Source: Listeria innocua (GTDB lineage: Bacteria; Bacillota; Bacilli; Lactobacillales; Listeriaceae). From it: a stretch of 64,000 nucleotides of DNA. Of this stretch, positions 18,015 through 26,371 are shown piece by piece. The stretch lies in contig NZ_CP117229.1 of the NCBI RefSeq assembly GCF_028596125.1, forward strand, positions 852,001 through 916,000, in the 5' to 3' direction. Numbering within the stretch: position 1 is the stretch's first letter; each line of letters opens with the position of its first letter. The position numbers and the translations under genes were made by a program. The notes beneath the pieces are model-generated. The model did no database searches. It was not told the origin of the DNA and saw nothing but the letters and a program-made list of their open reading frames with translations.

Positions 18015-18046
18015 AAGCGTGAAGCGATATTGCTTTGCGTTTTTTC
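18015..18046 (+). terminator. Terminator-like hairpin in the leader of the SulP gene
   Basis: AAGCGTGAAGC and GCTTTGCGTTT can form an eleven-pair stem with three G-U pairs around a six-base loop, and five or six T follow. It sits between the likely promoter and the SulP start. A second small hairpin GTGAT-AAAA-ATCAC lies just upstream at about 17996-18009. Confidence 0.45.
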
Positions 18047-18083
18047 GCGCGGATTAAAATATAAATAAGAGAGAAGGAGCAAA

Positions 18084-19718
18084 TTGAAGAAAGTTTTATC
18101 GAATAGTGTAAAAGGTTATACGTGGGCGAGATTTAGAAAAGACTTGCTTGCGGGGATTATCGTGGGCATCATTGCTTTACCACTGGGGATGTCATTTGCG
18201 ATTGCTTCAGGAGTAAAGCCTGAATACGGGATTTATTCAAGTTTTGTTGCTGGTATTATTGTTTCCATTTTTGGTGGTTCTAGATTTCAAATAGCGGGGC
18301 CGACTGGGGCGTTTATTCCTGTATTACTTGGAATCGTCTTAACTTATGGTTATCAGGATTTACTTGTAGCTGGGATGATGGCTGGGGTTTTACTTTGTTT
18401 AATGGGGATTTTCAAACTTGGAACGTTAATTAAATTTATTCCGCGCCCGGTAACTATCGGTTTTACAGCGGGAATTGCCGTAACGATTTTTATGGGACAA
18501 GTGGGGAATTTCCTTGGATTAACTGGAATGGAAAAACATGAATCATTTATAGCAAATATGAAAGAGATCTGGCTACACTTAGATTCATGGAATTTCTATA
18601 GCGTGTTAATTTCCTGTATTTGTATGTTTGTATTATTTGTTTTTCCAAAAATTTTACCACGAATTCCAGCGCCACTCATTGGTCTTGTGATTACGACCGG
18701 GATTGCCATGCTGTTTTTCAAAGATGCGCTTCCAACAATTGGATCGGCATACGGAGAAATCCCGAGTACTTTTCCACCATTCCAATTTCCTGATATGACA
18801 TTTGCTAATATGAGTAAATTGATTGGGCCGGCTTTTGTTATTGCAATGCTCGGTGGGATTGAATCGCTTCTTTCGGCAGTGGTAGCAGATGGGATGACGA
18901 ATACAAAACATAATAGTAACCGTGAATTGATTGGACAAGGTATCGCAAACATTGTGACGCCAATGTTTGGTGGTATTCCAGCAACTGGAGCAATTGCAAG
19001 AACAGCGACCAATATTAATAATGGTGCCACTAGTCGTGTTTCAGGAGTTATTCATGGGATTTTCGTATTGCTTACTTTACTTGTCCTTGCACCAGTAGCT
19101 ATTAATATTCCGATTGCAGCAATGGCGCCGATTTTGATGTTAGTTGCTTGGAATATGAGTGAACGAAAAACATTTCAACATATTATCAAATTAAAATCAG
19201 GCGATACTCTAGTGCTTGTTATTACTTTTTTATTAACAGTTTTCGCAAGTTTAACAGTAGCCGTTGAAGTGGGATTATTGCTTGCGGTCGTGCTCTTCGC
19301 TAAACAAATGGGCAGCTCGATGCAAATTGAAGAAATTGAACCAGAAGGCGCCGAAATAGCTCCTCATTTACATGATAAAATTAGCATATTTACGATTCGC
19401 GGGCCGCTTTTCTTTGGTGCAGCACAAATTTTTCAACAAAATATTATTAAAGCAATCCATGTGAAACCAGAATTTCTTATTTTGCGAATGGGAAAAGTGC
19501 CAATTATCGATGCTACGGCAGAAGGTTATTTCCATCAAATTGAAAAAGAATTTTCGAAGCAAGGTGGGCAAATCTTGATTACGGGCCTAACAGACAAAGC
19601 GAAAGAAAGTCTGAAAGGTAGCGGACTTTATGACCGAATTGGGGAAGAACACTTCTTTTTACACACAGAAGACGCGGTCCATTATGCGGAAAATGCTTTA
19701 AGTGAGCTTAGCAGATAG
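18084..19718 (+). CDS. SulP-family anion transporter with C-terminal STAS domain
   Basis: This 544-residue membrane protein has about ten to twelve hydrophobic helices, the SulP start LLAGIIVGIIALPLGMSFAIASGV, the GPTGAFIPVLLGI motif and a C-terminal STAS domain (about 430-540, ILRMGKVPIIDATAEGYF). SulP proteins carry sulfate, bicarbonate or organic anions; the substrate here is not clear. The start is TTG, well spaced from GAAGGAG. It follows the sigB operon and keeps its own promoter, with a terminator-like leader hairpin that may control it. Confidence 0.88.
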   Translation: MKKVLSNSVKGYTWARFRKDLLAGIIVGIIALPLGMSFAIASGVKPEYGIYSSFVAGIIVSIFGGSRFQIAGPTGAFIPVLLGIVLTYGYQDLLVAGMMAGVLLCLMGIFKLGTLIKFIPRPVTIGFTAGIAVTIFMGQVGNFLGLTGMEKHESFIANMKEIWLHLDSWNFYSVLISCICMFVLFVFPKILPRIPAPLIGLVITTGIAMLFFKDALPTIGSAYGEIPSTFPPFQFPDMTFANMSKLIGPAFVIAMLGGIESLLSAVVADGMTNTKHNSNRELIGQGIANIVTPMFGGIPATGAIARTATNINNGATSRVSGVIHGIFVLLTLLVLAPVAINIPIAAMAPILMLVAWNMSERKTFQHIIKLKSGDTLVLVITFLLTVFASLTVAVEVGLLLAVVLFAKQMGSSMQIEEIEPEGAEIAPHLHDKISIFTIRGPLFFGAAQIFQQNIIKAIHVKPEFLILRMGKVPIIDATAEGYFHQIEKEFSKQGGQILITGLTDKAKESLKGSGLYDRIGEEHFFLHTEDAVHYAENALSELSR

Positions 19719-19785
19719 CTTTTGTCAGTTGAAACGTAATTATGTTACACTTAATAGATAATGAAATAATTGGAGGCTATCAAGT

Positions 19786-21963
19786 ATGGAACAAATGCAA
19801 GAAAAAATAATGAAATTAGTCCAAAAATCGCTAACTTATAAACCAGCGCAAATTAATGCCGTAATTAAACTAATGGAAGAAGGCAACACTGTTCCATTTA
19901 TCGCACGTTACCGTAAAGAAATGACTGGTAGCCTAGATGAAGTTGAAATTCGCGATATTGAAGAAACGTTTGAATACGTTACTAAATTAGAAAATCGTAA
20001 AGAAGAAATTATTCGCTTAATAGATGAACAAGGAAAATTAACAGATGAACTAAAAGCTGCAATCATAAAAGCAGAAAAGCATCAAGCATTAGAAGACTTA
20101 TACCGCCCTTATAAACAAAAGAAACGCACTAAAGCAACCATTGCCAAAGAAAAAGGCTTAGAACCTCTGGCCGATTGGTTAATGAGCTTTCCAAGTAATG
20201 CAAATCCACTTGAAGAAGCTGCCAAATACATCTCTGAAGAAAAAGAAGTGACATCAGCAGAAGACGCTTTACTAGGCGCACATGAAATAATTGCCGAACA
20301 AATCAGTGATGAACCTACTTTCCGTGAATGGATTCGTAACTTCACTAGAAAATTCGGTATGATTGAATCACGAGCAAAAAACGCAGAAGCTGATGAAAAA
20401 GGCGTTTACGAAATGTACTACGAATTTAATGAAATGATTGGAAAAGTTGCTAGTCACCGGATACTTGCTTTTAATCGTGGTGAAAAAGAAGATATTTTAC
20501 GCGTACAAGTCCAAGTAGACACAACAAAAATCTTCCAATATCTTTTTGAAAAAGTAATCCAAAACCGTAATTCTGCAACACGAACCTACGTAGAAGAAGC
20601 GATTTTAGATGCCTATAAACGATTTATCGGTCCAGCAATTGAACGTGAAATTCGCGGTGAACTGACTGATAAAGCAGAAGAACAAGCAATCCATATTTTC
20701 TCCGAGAACTTGCGCAAACTGCTATTACAACCACCTTTAAAAGGAAAAATCATCCTTGGTGTTGACCCCGCTTTTAGAACAGGTTGTAAATTTTCTGTAT
20801 TAGATCAAACGGGGAAAGTGCTAGAAATCGGTGTTGTTTATCCACATACTGCTAAGGCGCGACGTCCAGAAGCAAAACAAAAGATAGCTGAGATTTTATC
20901 CACCTATCAAGTAGAAGTTATCGCGATTGGTAACGGAACAGCTTCTCGTGAAACAGAGCAATTTATCGTAGAAGTTATTCGCGAATCAAAATCAAATGCT
21001 TATTATTGTATTGTTAATGAAGCAGGCGCAAGTGTTTATTCTGCAAGTGAAACAGCTCGTGAAGAATTCCCGGATTATCAAGTAGAAGAACGTAGCGCAG
21101 TTTCTATCGGACGCCGCTTACAAGATCCATTAGCAGAACTTGTAAAAATTGATCCAAAATCAGTAGGAGTAGGACAATATCAACACGATGTTGCCCAAAA
21201 ACGCTTGAATGAAACGCTAACTTTTGTCGTTGAAACAGCCGTTAACCAAGTAGGCGTCAACGTAAATACAGCATCCGCATCACTTTTACAATATGTTGCC
21301 GGTTTAAACAAAACAGTTGCAAATAACATCCGTAAATATCGCGAAGAAAACGGTTCTTTCACTTCTCGTAAAGAGTTGAAAAAAGTTCCTCGTCTCGGCG
21401 CGAAATCATATGAACAAAGTATCGGTTTCTTACGTATTTTAGAGGGCGAAAATCCACTTGATAAAACAGCTATTCACCCTGAGAGCTATAAAGCAGCAGA
21501 GCAAATTGTAAAAGCAGCTGGTTTTGGCTTGAATGATATTGGTAGCGAGGATTTAAAAGCAGCATTACAAGCTCTTAGTATCCCAGAAGAAGCAGAAAAA
21601 CTAGGCATTGGTAAAGAAACGATGCGCGACATTATTGATAACTTAATTGCCCCAGGCCGCGACCTTCGTGATGAACTACCAGCTCCACTATTAAAACAAG
21701 ATGTTATTTCGATGGAAGATTTAAAACAAGGGATGGAGTTACAAGGAACTGTTCGTAACGTTGTTGACTTTGGCGCTTTTGTTGATATTGGCGTGAAACA
21801 AGACGGACTTGTGCACATTTCAAAACTAAGTAATTCCTTTGTTAAAAACCCGATGGATGTCGTTTCAGTAGGAGACGTTGTAACAGTTTGGGTTGATGAA
21901 GTAGACACGAAGAAAAATCGAATTGCTTTAACAATGCGTAATCCAGATGGAAGTGTCAAATAA
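19786..21963 (+). CDS. tex: Tex-family RNA-binding transcription accessory protein
   Basis: At 725 residues it has full family length. Order: helical N-terminal Tex domain, YqgF/RuvC-like core ([16 protein letters not shown] near residue 325), helix-hairpin-helix segments ([16 protein letters not shown], then [16 protein letters not shown]), and a C-terminal S1 RNA-binding domain ([19 protein letters not shown]). Tex/YdcI binds nucleic acid and affects transcription or RNA turnover. The SprT-like gene overlaps its stop (TAATG). Gene order sigB-...-tex-sprT is shared with B. subtilis ydcI-ydcK. Confidence 0.93.
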   Translation: MEQMQEKIMKLVQKSLTYKPAQINAVIKLMEEGNTVPFIARYRKEMTGSLDEVEIRDIEETFEYVTKLENRKEEIIRLIDEQGKLTDELKAAIIKAEKHQALEDLYRPYKQKKRTKATIAKEKGLEPLADWLMSFPSNANPLEEAAKYISEEKEVTSAEDALLGAHEIIAEQISDEPTFREWIRNFTRKFGMIESRAKNAEADEKGVYEMYYEFNEMIGKVASHRILAFNRGEKEDILRVQVQVDTTKIFQYLFEKVIQNRNSATRTYVEEAILDAYKRFIGPAIEREIRGELTDKAEEQAIHIFSENLRKLLLQPPLKGKIILGVDPAFRTGCKFSVLDQTGKVLEIGVVYPHTAKARRPEAKQKIAEILSTYQVEVIAIGNGTASRETEQFIVEVIRESKSNAYYCIVNEAGASVYSASETAREEFPDYQVEERSAVSIGRRLQDPLAELVKIDPKSVGVGQYQHDVAQKRLNETLTFVVETAVNQVGVNVNTASASLLQYVAGLNKTVANNIRKYREENGSFTSRKELKKVPRLGAKSYEQSIGFLRILEGENPLDKTAIHPESYKAAEQIVKAAGFGLNDIGSEDLKAALQALSIPEEAEKLGIGKETMRDIIDNLIAPGRDLRDELPAPLLKQDVISMEDLKQGMELQGTVRNVVDFGAFVDIGVKQDGLVHISKLSNSFVKNPMDVVSVGDVVTVWVDEVDTKKNRIALTMRNPDGSVK

Positions 21964-22430
21964 TGAATCAAACAGAATTGCAGCAGCACATGGAAGAAGT
22001 GTCGCTGCAATTTTTCCAAAAAGAATTCCGTCACCAAGCTGTTTTTAACACGCGTTTACGAACAACCGGCGGAAGATATTTACTCAAAAGCCACAATATC
22101 GAAATGAACCCTAAGTACTTAGAAAACTTTGGCTTAGAGTACTTTTTCGGCATTATGAAACATGAATTATGTCATTATCACCTTCATTTAGAGAAAAAAG
22201 GCTACCAACATCGCGACAAGGATTTTCGTGAATTATTAAAAAAAGTAGACGCCCCAAGGTTTTGTGCTGCGATTCCGCGTGAAATTACAATGCATGAATA
22301 TACATGTAAAAGTTGCGGGAAGTCATTTTTAAGACAACGTAGATTTAATGTAAACCGTTATCGCTGTGGCAGTTGCGGCGGAAGATTAAAGCAAACTGGT
22401 TCAAAAAAAGTTTATACAGAATCCCCCTAA
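21963..22430 (+). CDS. SprT-like zinc metallopeptidase-fold protein
   Basis: The 155-residue protein has HELCH in [12 protein letters not shown], a gluzincin-type zinc site, and C-terminal zinc-ribbon cysteines in CKSCG and CGSCG. This is the SprT-like family (YdcK). The vertebrate relative Spartan cleaves DNA-crosslinked proteins; the bacterial role is unproved. Its ATG overlaps the tex stop by one base, so the two are probably made together. The -35 of the tRNA-Ser promoter begins right after its stop. Confidence 0.88.
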   Translation: MNQTELQQHMEEVSLQFFQKEFRHQAVFNTRLRTTGGRYLLKSHNIEMNPKYLENFGLEYFFGIMKHELCHYHLHLEKKGYQHRDKDFRELLKKVDAPRFCAAIPREITMHEYTCKSCGKSFLRQRRFNVNRYRCGSCGGRLKQTGSKKVYTESP

Positions 22431-22436
22431 AAAGCC

Positions 22437-22465
22437 TTGCATTTTTGCTTAATTCTGCGTATACT
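22437..22465 (+). promoter_or_regulatory. Promoter of the tRNA-Ser transcript
   Basis: TTGCAT at 22437-22442, 17 bases, then TATACT at 22460-22465. The match to the SigA consensus is strong, and no protein gene follows for 300 bases. Confidence 0.75.
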
Positions 22466-22471
22466 AATGGA

Positions 22472-22560
22472 AGTCAGATAATTCAACAGTAGCTCCGTTG
22501 ATAGCGTAATTGGCTGTTAACCGAGTGGGCGCAGGAACAAGAATCCTGCCTGTTGCGTTT
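22472..22560 (+). other. Structured 5' leader before tRNA-Ser, possible small RNA
   Basis: About 90 bases separate the expected transcription start from the tRNA. They hold AACAG...CTGTT pairing and a clean hairpin GCAGGA-ACAAGA-TCCTGC near 22532-22550. It contains no open frame of note. It does not look like SRP RNA, 6S RNA or a T-box. It could be a processed leader or a small RNA. Confidence 0.35.
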
Positions 22561-22648
22561 GGGGAAGTACTCAAGTGGCTGAAGAGGTGCCCCTGCTAAG
22601 GGTATAGGTCGCTCACGCGGCGCGAGGGTTCAAATCCCTCCTTCTCCG
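22561..22648 (+). tRNA. tRNA-Ser (anticodon GCU)
   Basis: 88 bases with a long variable arm typical of tRNA-Ser. The acceptor stem GGGGAAG pairs with CTTCTCC (one G-U), the T arm holds GGTTCAAATCC, and the anticodon GCT is at 22595-22597. The CCA end is not encoded. The discriminator base is G. Confidence 0.95.
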
Positions 22649-22656
22649 TAATTAAG

Positions 22657-22692
22657 AAAGGTTACCTTATAAATGTTAAGGTAACCTTTTTT
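22657..22692 (+). terminator. Terminator after tRNA-Ser
   Basis: AAAGGTTACCTTA pairs exactly with TAAGGTAACCTTT around a seven-base loop, then a T run follows. Confidence 0.9.
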
Positions 22693-22761
22693 GCGCGCTA
22701 AAATTGGCATTTGAGAAGAGAGTTGCTATAATAAGAAAAACGTTTCAGAAAGGAATGGACT

Positions 22762-23154
22762 ATGGATAATAAGCTAGAATTTACAACGATTGATGAATAT
22801 ATTACCCAAGCGCCACCAGAAACAAAAGAAGTGTTGCAAAAAATAAGAGAGACAATTCAAGCTGCTGCCCCAGAAGCAACTGAGAAAATCAGCTATCAAA
22901 TGCCAACTTTTTATTTTGAAGGAAATCTAGTGCATTTTGCAGTCGCGAAAAATCATTACGGGTTTTATCCAGCGCCTAGTGGCATTTCGGCCTTTGAGAA
23001 GCAATTAGGAAAGTATAAGTATTCAAAAGGTGCGGTTCAATTTCCTATCAAAGAAGAAGTTCCTTATGAATTAATTAAAGAAATGACACTTTTCCGATTA
23101 GCAGAAAATAAACAAAAAGCAGCAGAAAAGCTAGCAAAGAAAAAGAAAAAATAA
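22762..23154 (+). CDS. DUF1801 / YdhG-like small protein
   Basis: This 130-residue protein has the DUF1801 pattern: PPETKEVLQKIRETI near the start, then SYQMPTFYFEGNLVHFAVAKNHYGFYPAP. Members include B. subtilis YdhG and proteins annotated as iron chaperone-like after a frataxin-like fold. The C-terminus is very Lys-rich. AGAAAGGAATGG gives its ribosome site. It stands alone between two terminators. The function is not established. Confidence 0.8.
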   Translation: MDNKLEFTTIDEYITQAPPETKEVLQKIRETIQAAAPEATEKISYQMPTFYFEGNLVHFAVAKNHYGFYPAPSGISAFEKQLGKYKYSKGAVQFPIKEEVPYELIKEMTLFRLAENKQKAAEKLAKKKKK

Positions 23155-23159
23155 GTTTG

Positions 23160-23192
23160 AGGCTTTCATCAATATGATGGAAGCTTTTTTGT
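23160..23192 (+). terminator. Terminator of the DUF1801 gene
   Basis: AGGCTTTCATC pairs with GATGGAAGCTT (two G-U pairs) around AATAT and is followed by T residues. Confidence 0.8.
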
Positions 23193-23208
23193 TTGGTCTT
23201 TTATTTTA

Positions 23209-23224
23209 AAAAGACTAGACATTT
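23209..23224 (+). promoter_or_regulatory. Candidate GntR-type operator at the PTS IIC promoter
   Basis: AAAAGACTAGACATTT is centred on CTAG and overlaps the -35 box. The ten bases CTAGACATTT recur before the GntR gene at 24627-24636. Confidence 0.5.
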
Positions 23225-23243
23225 AAAAATAAATGAGTATAAT
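23216..23243 (+). promoter_or_regulatory. SigA promoter of the PTS IIC gene
   Basis: TAGACA at 23216-23221, 16 bases, then a perfect TATAAT at 23238-23243. It is about 50 bases before the GTG start. Confidence 0.75.
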
Positions 23244-23250
23244 AATAAAT

Positions 23251-23264
23251 AGAAAACGTTTTCT
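23251..23264 (+). promoter_or_regulatory. cre-like palindrome downstream of the promoter
   Basis: AGAAAACGTTTTCT is a perfect palindrome that fits the CcpA cre consensus (TGWAANCGNTNWCA) except for its end bases. It lies near the transcription start, a repressing position. A LacI-family site is the main alternative. Confidence 0.5.
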
Positions 23265-23295
23265 TGTAGAAAAAAATACGTTTGGGGGAAGAAAA

Positions 23296-24582
23296 GTGAA
23301 TAAATTTATGGAGTTGCTTGGGGATAAATTAATGCCTCTTGCTGCAAAGTTAGGGGAGAATCGTTACTTAACGACTTTACGAGATGCTTTTATGTTAGCG
23401 TTTCCACTGACAATGTTTGGTTCTATTGCTGTAGTTTTGATGAATCTGCCATTTTGGAGTGATGAAACGAAAGCTACTTTACAACTTTATTTAGGAAATG
23501 CCCAAAATGCGACGATGAGTATTATGACGGTTTTTGTCGTTTTTGGTATTGGTTATTCGTTATCGAAGTATTATAAAGTAGAAGCTATATACGGTGGTGC
23601 TGTAGCGCTCGCTAGTTTCTTGATTTTAACGCCATTTTTCTTTAATAGTGCCAATGGGGAATTAGTTACTGGAGCACTTTCTTTAGACAGACTTGGTGCA
23701 AAAGGTATGTTTATTGGGATGATTACTGGTTTTATTGCTGGAGAATTATATCGTTTCTTCGTGCAACGTGATTGGACGATTAAAATGCCTGATGGGGTGC
23801 CTCCAGCAGTTGCTAAATCATTTGCTGCATTAATACCAGCAGTTTTGACATTAAGTATCTTTTTAGTAATTAATATTATTGTTCAATTCTTCTTCAATAC
23901 CAACTTACATGATGTCGTGTACACGGTTATTCAAAAACCGCTTGTTGGTTTAGGATCGGGAATTATACCAACTTTGATTGCACTTTTCTTTGTCCAAGTA
24001 TTGTGGTTCTTCGGTTTACATGGTCAAATTATTGTAAACTCGGTAATGGACCCAATTTGGAATACGTTAATGCTTGAAAATCTGGATGCCTATAAAGCTG
24101 GGTCTCCGTTACCACATATTATTACAAAACCATTCATGGAAGTATTTACTGTCGGCATGGGTGGATCTGGGATGACACTTGCTGTAGTAATCGCGCTCGC
24201 TTTTCTAATGAAGAGCAAACAAAGCAAGGAAATCGGTCGTTTAGCGCTCGGACCTGGTATTTTTAATGTAAACGAACCGGTATTATTCGGGATGCCAATC
24301 GTATTAAATGCAACAATTTTAATTCCGTGGATACTTGCACCATTAGTTGTCACTACACTTAATTACTTTGTGATGGCTGCTGGGATTGTACCAGCTCCAA
24401 CTGGGGTATCTGTACCTTGGACAGTGCCAATTATCATCAATGGAATTTTAGCAACAAACTCATGGCTCGGTGGGGCACTTCAAGTGGTGGATTTCTTCAT
24501 CGTGTTAATCATCTGGTATCCATTCCTTAAACTTGTTGACCGTACGAATATAGCAAGAGAATCCGAAGCAGCTATCAAATAA
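23296..24582 (+). CDS. PTS lactose/cellobiose-family EIIC permease (orphan)
   Basis: The 428-residue membrane permease has about eight to ten helices and family marks: VLWFFGLHGQ, GMGGSGMTLA, FNVNEPVLFGMPIVLNATILIPW. No EIIA, EIIB or hydrolase gene is next to it, so it must borrow these, perhaps from one of the two complete sets in this window. The GTG at 23296 after GGGGGAAG is the start; the open frame upstream runs through the promoter and is ignored. The following GntR gene is the likely regulator, and a cre-like site suggests glucose repression. Confidence 0.85.
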   Translation: MNKFMELLGDKLMPLAAKLGENRYLTTLRDAFMLAFPLTMFGSIAVVLMNLPFWSDETKATLQLYLGNAQNATMSIMTVFVVFGIGYSLSKYYKVEAIYGGAVALASFLILTPFFFNSANGELVTGALSLDRLGAKGMFIGMITGFIAGELYRFFVQRDWTIKMPDGVPPAVAKSFAALIPAVLTLSIFLVINIIVQFFFNTNLHDVVYTVIQKPLVGLGSGIIPTLIALFFVQVLWFFGLHGQIIVNSVMDPIWNTLMLENLDAYKAGSPLPHIITKPFMEVFTVGMGGSGMTLAVVIALAFLMKSKQSKEIGRLALGPGIFNVNEPVLFGMPIVLNATILIPWILAPLVVTTLNYFVMAAGIVPAPTGVSVPWTVPIIINGILATNSWLGGALQVVDFFIVLIIWYPFLKLVDRTNIARESEAAIK

Positions 24583-24606
24583 GTTATGTTTTCCTTTTCG
24601 ATATGC

Positions 24607-24612
24607 TATAAT
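24607..24612 (+). promoter_or_regulatory. Extended -10 promoter of the GntR gene
   Basis: TGC followed by TATAAT at 24607-24612, an extended -10 element. The -35 is weak (TTATGT at 24584-24589, 17 bases away). Confidence 0.6.
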
Positions 24613-24620
24613 TTGATTGG

Positions 24621-24636
24621 AAATGGCTAGACATTT
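24621..24636 (+). promoter_or_regulatory. Candidate operator before the GntR gene
   Basis: AAATGGCTAGACATTT is an imperfect palindrome (AAATG...CATTT) centred on CTAG, just downstream of the -10 box. It shares CTAGACATTT with the site before the PTS IIC gene, which suggests one regulator controls both genes. Confidence 0.55.
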
Positions 24637-24662
24637 TTAATTCAAACGAAGGAGCGATCGAC

Positions 24663-25376
24663 TTGGTTAAGTATGAACTGATTGCCGCAGAAATCCGTGA
24701 AAAAATAAACAACGGTACTTATCCACCAGAATCCATTCTTCCTGATCAAGTGAGCTTATCTAGAGCTTATGATTGTAGCAGAATGACAATAAAAAAAGCC
24801 TTTGACGTACTTGCGCTTGAAGGACTTGTTTACAGACAACGTGGTGCAGGAACTTTTGTGATGAAAAATGCCTTAGCTAATAAACAAGATGCGAGTTTGC
24901 GAGATTATGACGGTCTAACAAAAATGATGGGAGACAATCGAATCCGAAGTAAAATCATTGCATTCGATATTGCTTTCCCAGATGAAAAAACGCAAGAACA
25001 ACTCTTGATTAAAGCAGACCAACCAGTGTATAAATTGATTCGTTTGCGTCTGTTAGATGGTGAGCCGTATGTATTAGAGCATACAACCATGCCAGCAGAT
25101 TTAGTTCCAGGTTTAACGAGAGAGATTTTGCATCATTCTATTTATGCATACTTACAAGACACATTAGGGCTCGTTTTAAGTGGTGCATTTCGAAAAATTA
25201 ATGCCGATAAGCCATCTGAATATGACCAAGAATATTTAGCGTGCGGAGAACATGATCCAGTTTTAGAAGTGGAGCAAGTAGTGTATTTAAAAGACGGTAG
25301 ACCAGTCGAATATTCCCGTTCAAGACATCGCTATGATACGAGAAGTTTCATTATGGTTGATCACCGAGAAAAGTAA
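24663..25376 (+). CDS. GntR/HutC-family transcription regulator with UTRA domain
   Basis: This 237-residue regulator has an N-terminal winged helix (about 1-70; SLSRAYDCSRMTIKKAFDVL and the wing VYRQRGAGTFV) and a UTRA effector domain (about 80-235; YKLIRLRLLDGEPYVLEHTTMP, PVEYSRSRHRYD). Such proteins repress sugar genes and respond to sugar phosphates. The start is TTG behind GAAGGAG. It lies 80 bases after the orphan EIIC, and a shared palindrome before both suggests it controls itself and the permease. Confidence 0.87.
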   Translation: MVKYELIAAEIREKINNGTYPPESILPDQVSLSRAYDCSRMTIKKAFDVLALEGLVYRQRGAGTFVMKNALANKQDASLRDYDGLTKMMGDNRIRSKIIAFDIAFPDEKTQEQLLIKADQPVYKLIRLRLLDGEPYVLEHTTMPADLVPGLTREILHHSIYAYLQDTLGLVLSGAFRKINADKPSEYDQEYLACGEHDPVLEVEQVVYLKDGRPVEYSRSRHRYDTRSFIMVDHREK

Positions 25377-25424
25377 AATAAAGTCAGCGTGCCTTTTTAT
25401 AAGCATAGCTGACTTTATTTTATA
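25375..25424 (+). terminator. Terminator of the GntR gene
   Basis: AAAATAAAGTCAGC pairs with GCTGACTTTATTTT around a 19-base loop. A similar A/T context on both sides could serve both strands. Confidence 0.8.
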
Positions 25425-25485
25425 CTAGCAAAAATGCATAAAAAACATGAGATAAAAATTTTGTAAATAAAATTAGAAAAAGCCG

Positions 25486-25513
25486 TTGACAGTCACTGAG
25501 ATTATGTTATAAT
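25486..25513 (+). promoter_or_regulatory. Strong promoter of the tRNA-Glu/tRNA-Asp unit
   Basis: TTGACA at 25486-25491, 16 bases, then TATAAT at 25508-25513, with an added TG at the extended -10 position. Both boxes are perfect. Confidence 0.88.
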
Positions 25514-25576
25514 AAAAAAGCTGGTGTAAGAGAAATGAATTCAATTGAATATATATTCATTTTTCGTTTTTTATCT

Positions 25577-25648
25577 GGCCCGTTGGTCAAGCGGTTAAGA
25601 CACCGCCCTTTCACGGCGGTAACACGGGTTCGAATCCCGTACGGGTCA
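25577..25648 (+). tRNA. tRNA-Glu (anticodon UUC)
   Basis: 72 bases. The acceptor stem GGCCCGT pairs with ACGGGTC (one G-U), the anticodon loop is CTTTCAC with TTC, and the T arm holds GGGTTCGAATCCC. CCA is not encoded. Confidence 0.95.
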
Positions 25649-25674
25649 CTTTTTTATTCATTTTCTATACATAT

Positions 25675-25747
25675 GGTTCCGTGGTGTAGGGGTTAACATG
25701 CCTGCCTGTCACGCAGGAGATCGCGGGTTCAAATCCCGTCGGGACCG
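25675..25747 (+). tRNA. tRNA-Asp (anticodon GUC)
   Basis: 73 bases. The acceptor stem GGTTCCG pairs with CGGGACC (one G-U), the anticodon loop CTGTCAC holds GTC, and the T arm is GGGTTCAAATCCC. It follows tRNA-Glu by 26 bases in the same transcript. CCA is not encoded. Confidence 0.95.
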
Positions 25748-25751
25748 CTCA

Positions 25752-25785
25752 AAAAGAATCCAAGTTACACTTGGATTCTTTTTTT
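25752..25785 (+). terminator. Terminator of the tRNA unit
   Basis: AAAGAATCCAAGT pairs with ACTTGGATTCTTT around TAC and is followed by a T run. Confidence 0.9.
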
Positions 25786-25874
25786 CGTATCGGAAATTGG
25801 ACATGGCTTTTTATTTGAGCTATAATCTTATTATTCATATAAGAATTGTAAGAATTAAATTGGAGGAATTAATC

Positions 25875-26255
25875 ATGGATTTAGTGAAAAATGGGAAAGT
25901 ATTAGAACTTGTACATCCAAATGGAAACTGGACATTAATTAAAGAAGAAGGTTTTTCTCCAGTTCAAATAACAGTGGCTGCGGTTGCGGCTTGTAGCGGA
26001 TATGTATATCAAACATTACTTGAGAAAAAACGAATTGAGATAAATGATTTAAGCATTCATACCGATTATGAGCAAGATCAAGAAAGTGCCGTGCATGTTT
26101 TAACGAAAATTAACGTTACTTTCACAGTTGATTTAGTGGATAAAAGTAACGAAGCGAAAGCCGAAAAAGCCGTGCATTTAGTGAAAGATGCCTGCCCGGT
26201 TGCGAAAAGTTTAGACCCTTCGATTGAAATTAACGAGATTGTTGTTTTTAAATAA
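25875..26255 (+). CDS. OsmC/Ohr-family protein
   Basis: This 126-residue protein has the OsmC fold pattern, with FSPVQITVAAVAACSGYVYQTLL carrying the first conserved Cys and a second Cys in VKDACPVAKSL. Members reduce organic hydroperoxides with a Cys pair, although this short one resembles the YhfA-like branch whose substrate is unknown. The ATG at 25875 follows TGGAGGA; a long open frame upstream runs through the tRNA genes and is not coding. A terminator follows. Confidence 0.85.
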   Translation: MDLVKNGKVLELVHPNGNWTLIKEEGFSPVQITVAAVAACSGYVYQTLLEKKRIEINDLSIHTDYEQDQESAVHVLTKINVTFTVDLVDKSNEAKAEKAVHLVKDACPVAKSLDPSIEINEIVVFK

Positions 26256-26262
26256 AAGATTA

Positions 26263-26297
26263 AAAGACCGGGCCTCGGAGCTCGGTCTCTTTTTTTA
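26263..26297 (+). terminator. Terminator of the OsmC-like gene
   Basis: AGACCGGGC pairs with GCTCGGTCT (one G-U) around CTCGGA, followed by seven T. Confidence 0.87.
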
Positions 26298-26371
26298 CAT
26301 TGAGTTTGGCTTGATTACTTGGAGGGAAGGCTATATACTGAAACCAAACTATACAAACGAGGTGCTGGAAT

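Noticed and set aside
22472-22560. SRP RNA, 6S RNA or T-box in the leader of tRNA-Ser
   Set aside because: The SRP tetraloop core, the 6S open bubble and the T-box sequence are not seen.
23233-23295. ATG at 23233 as the start of the orphan EIIC
   Set aside because: This codon lies inside the promoter, before the -10 box. The GTG at 23296 has a proper ribosome site.
25698-25874. Upstream extension of the OsmC-like frame
   Set aside because: It reads through tRNA-Asp and its terminator, so it is chance coding. The real start is the ATG at 25875.
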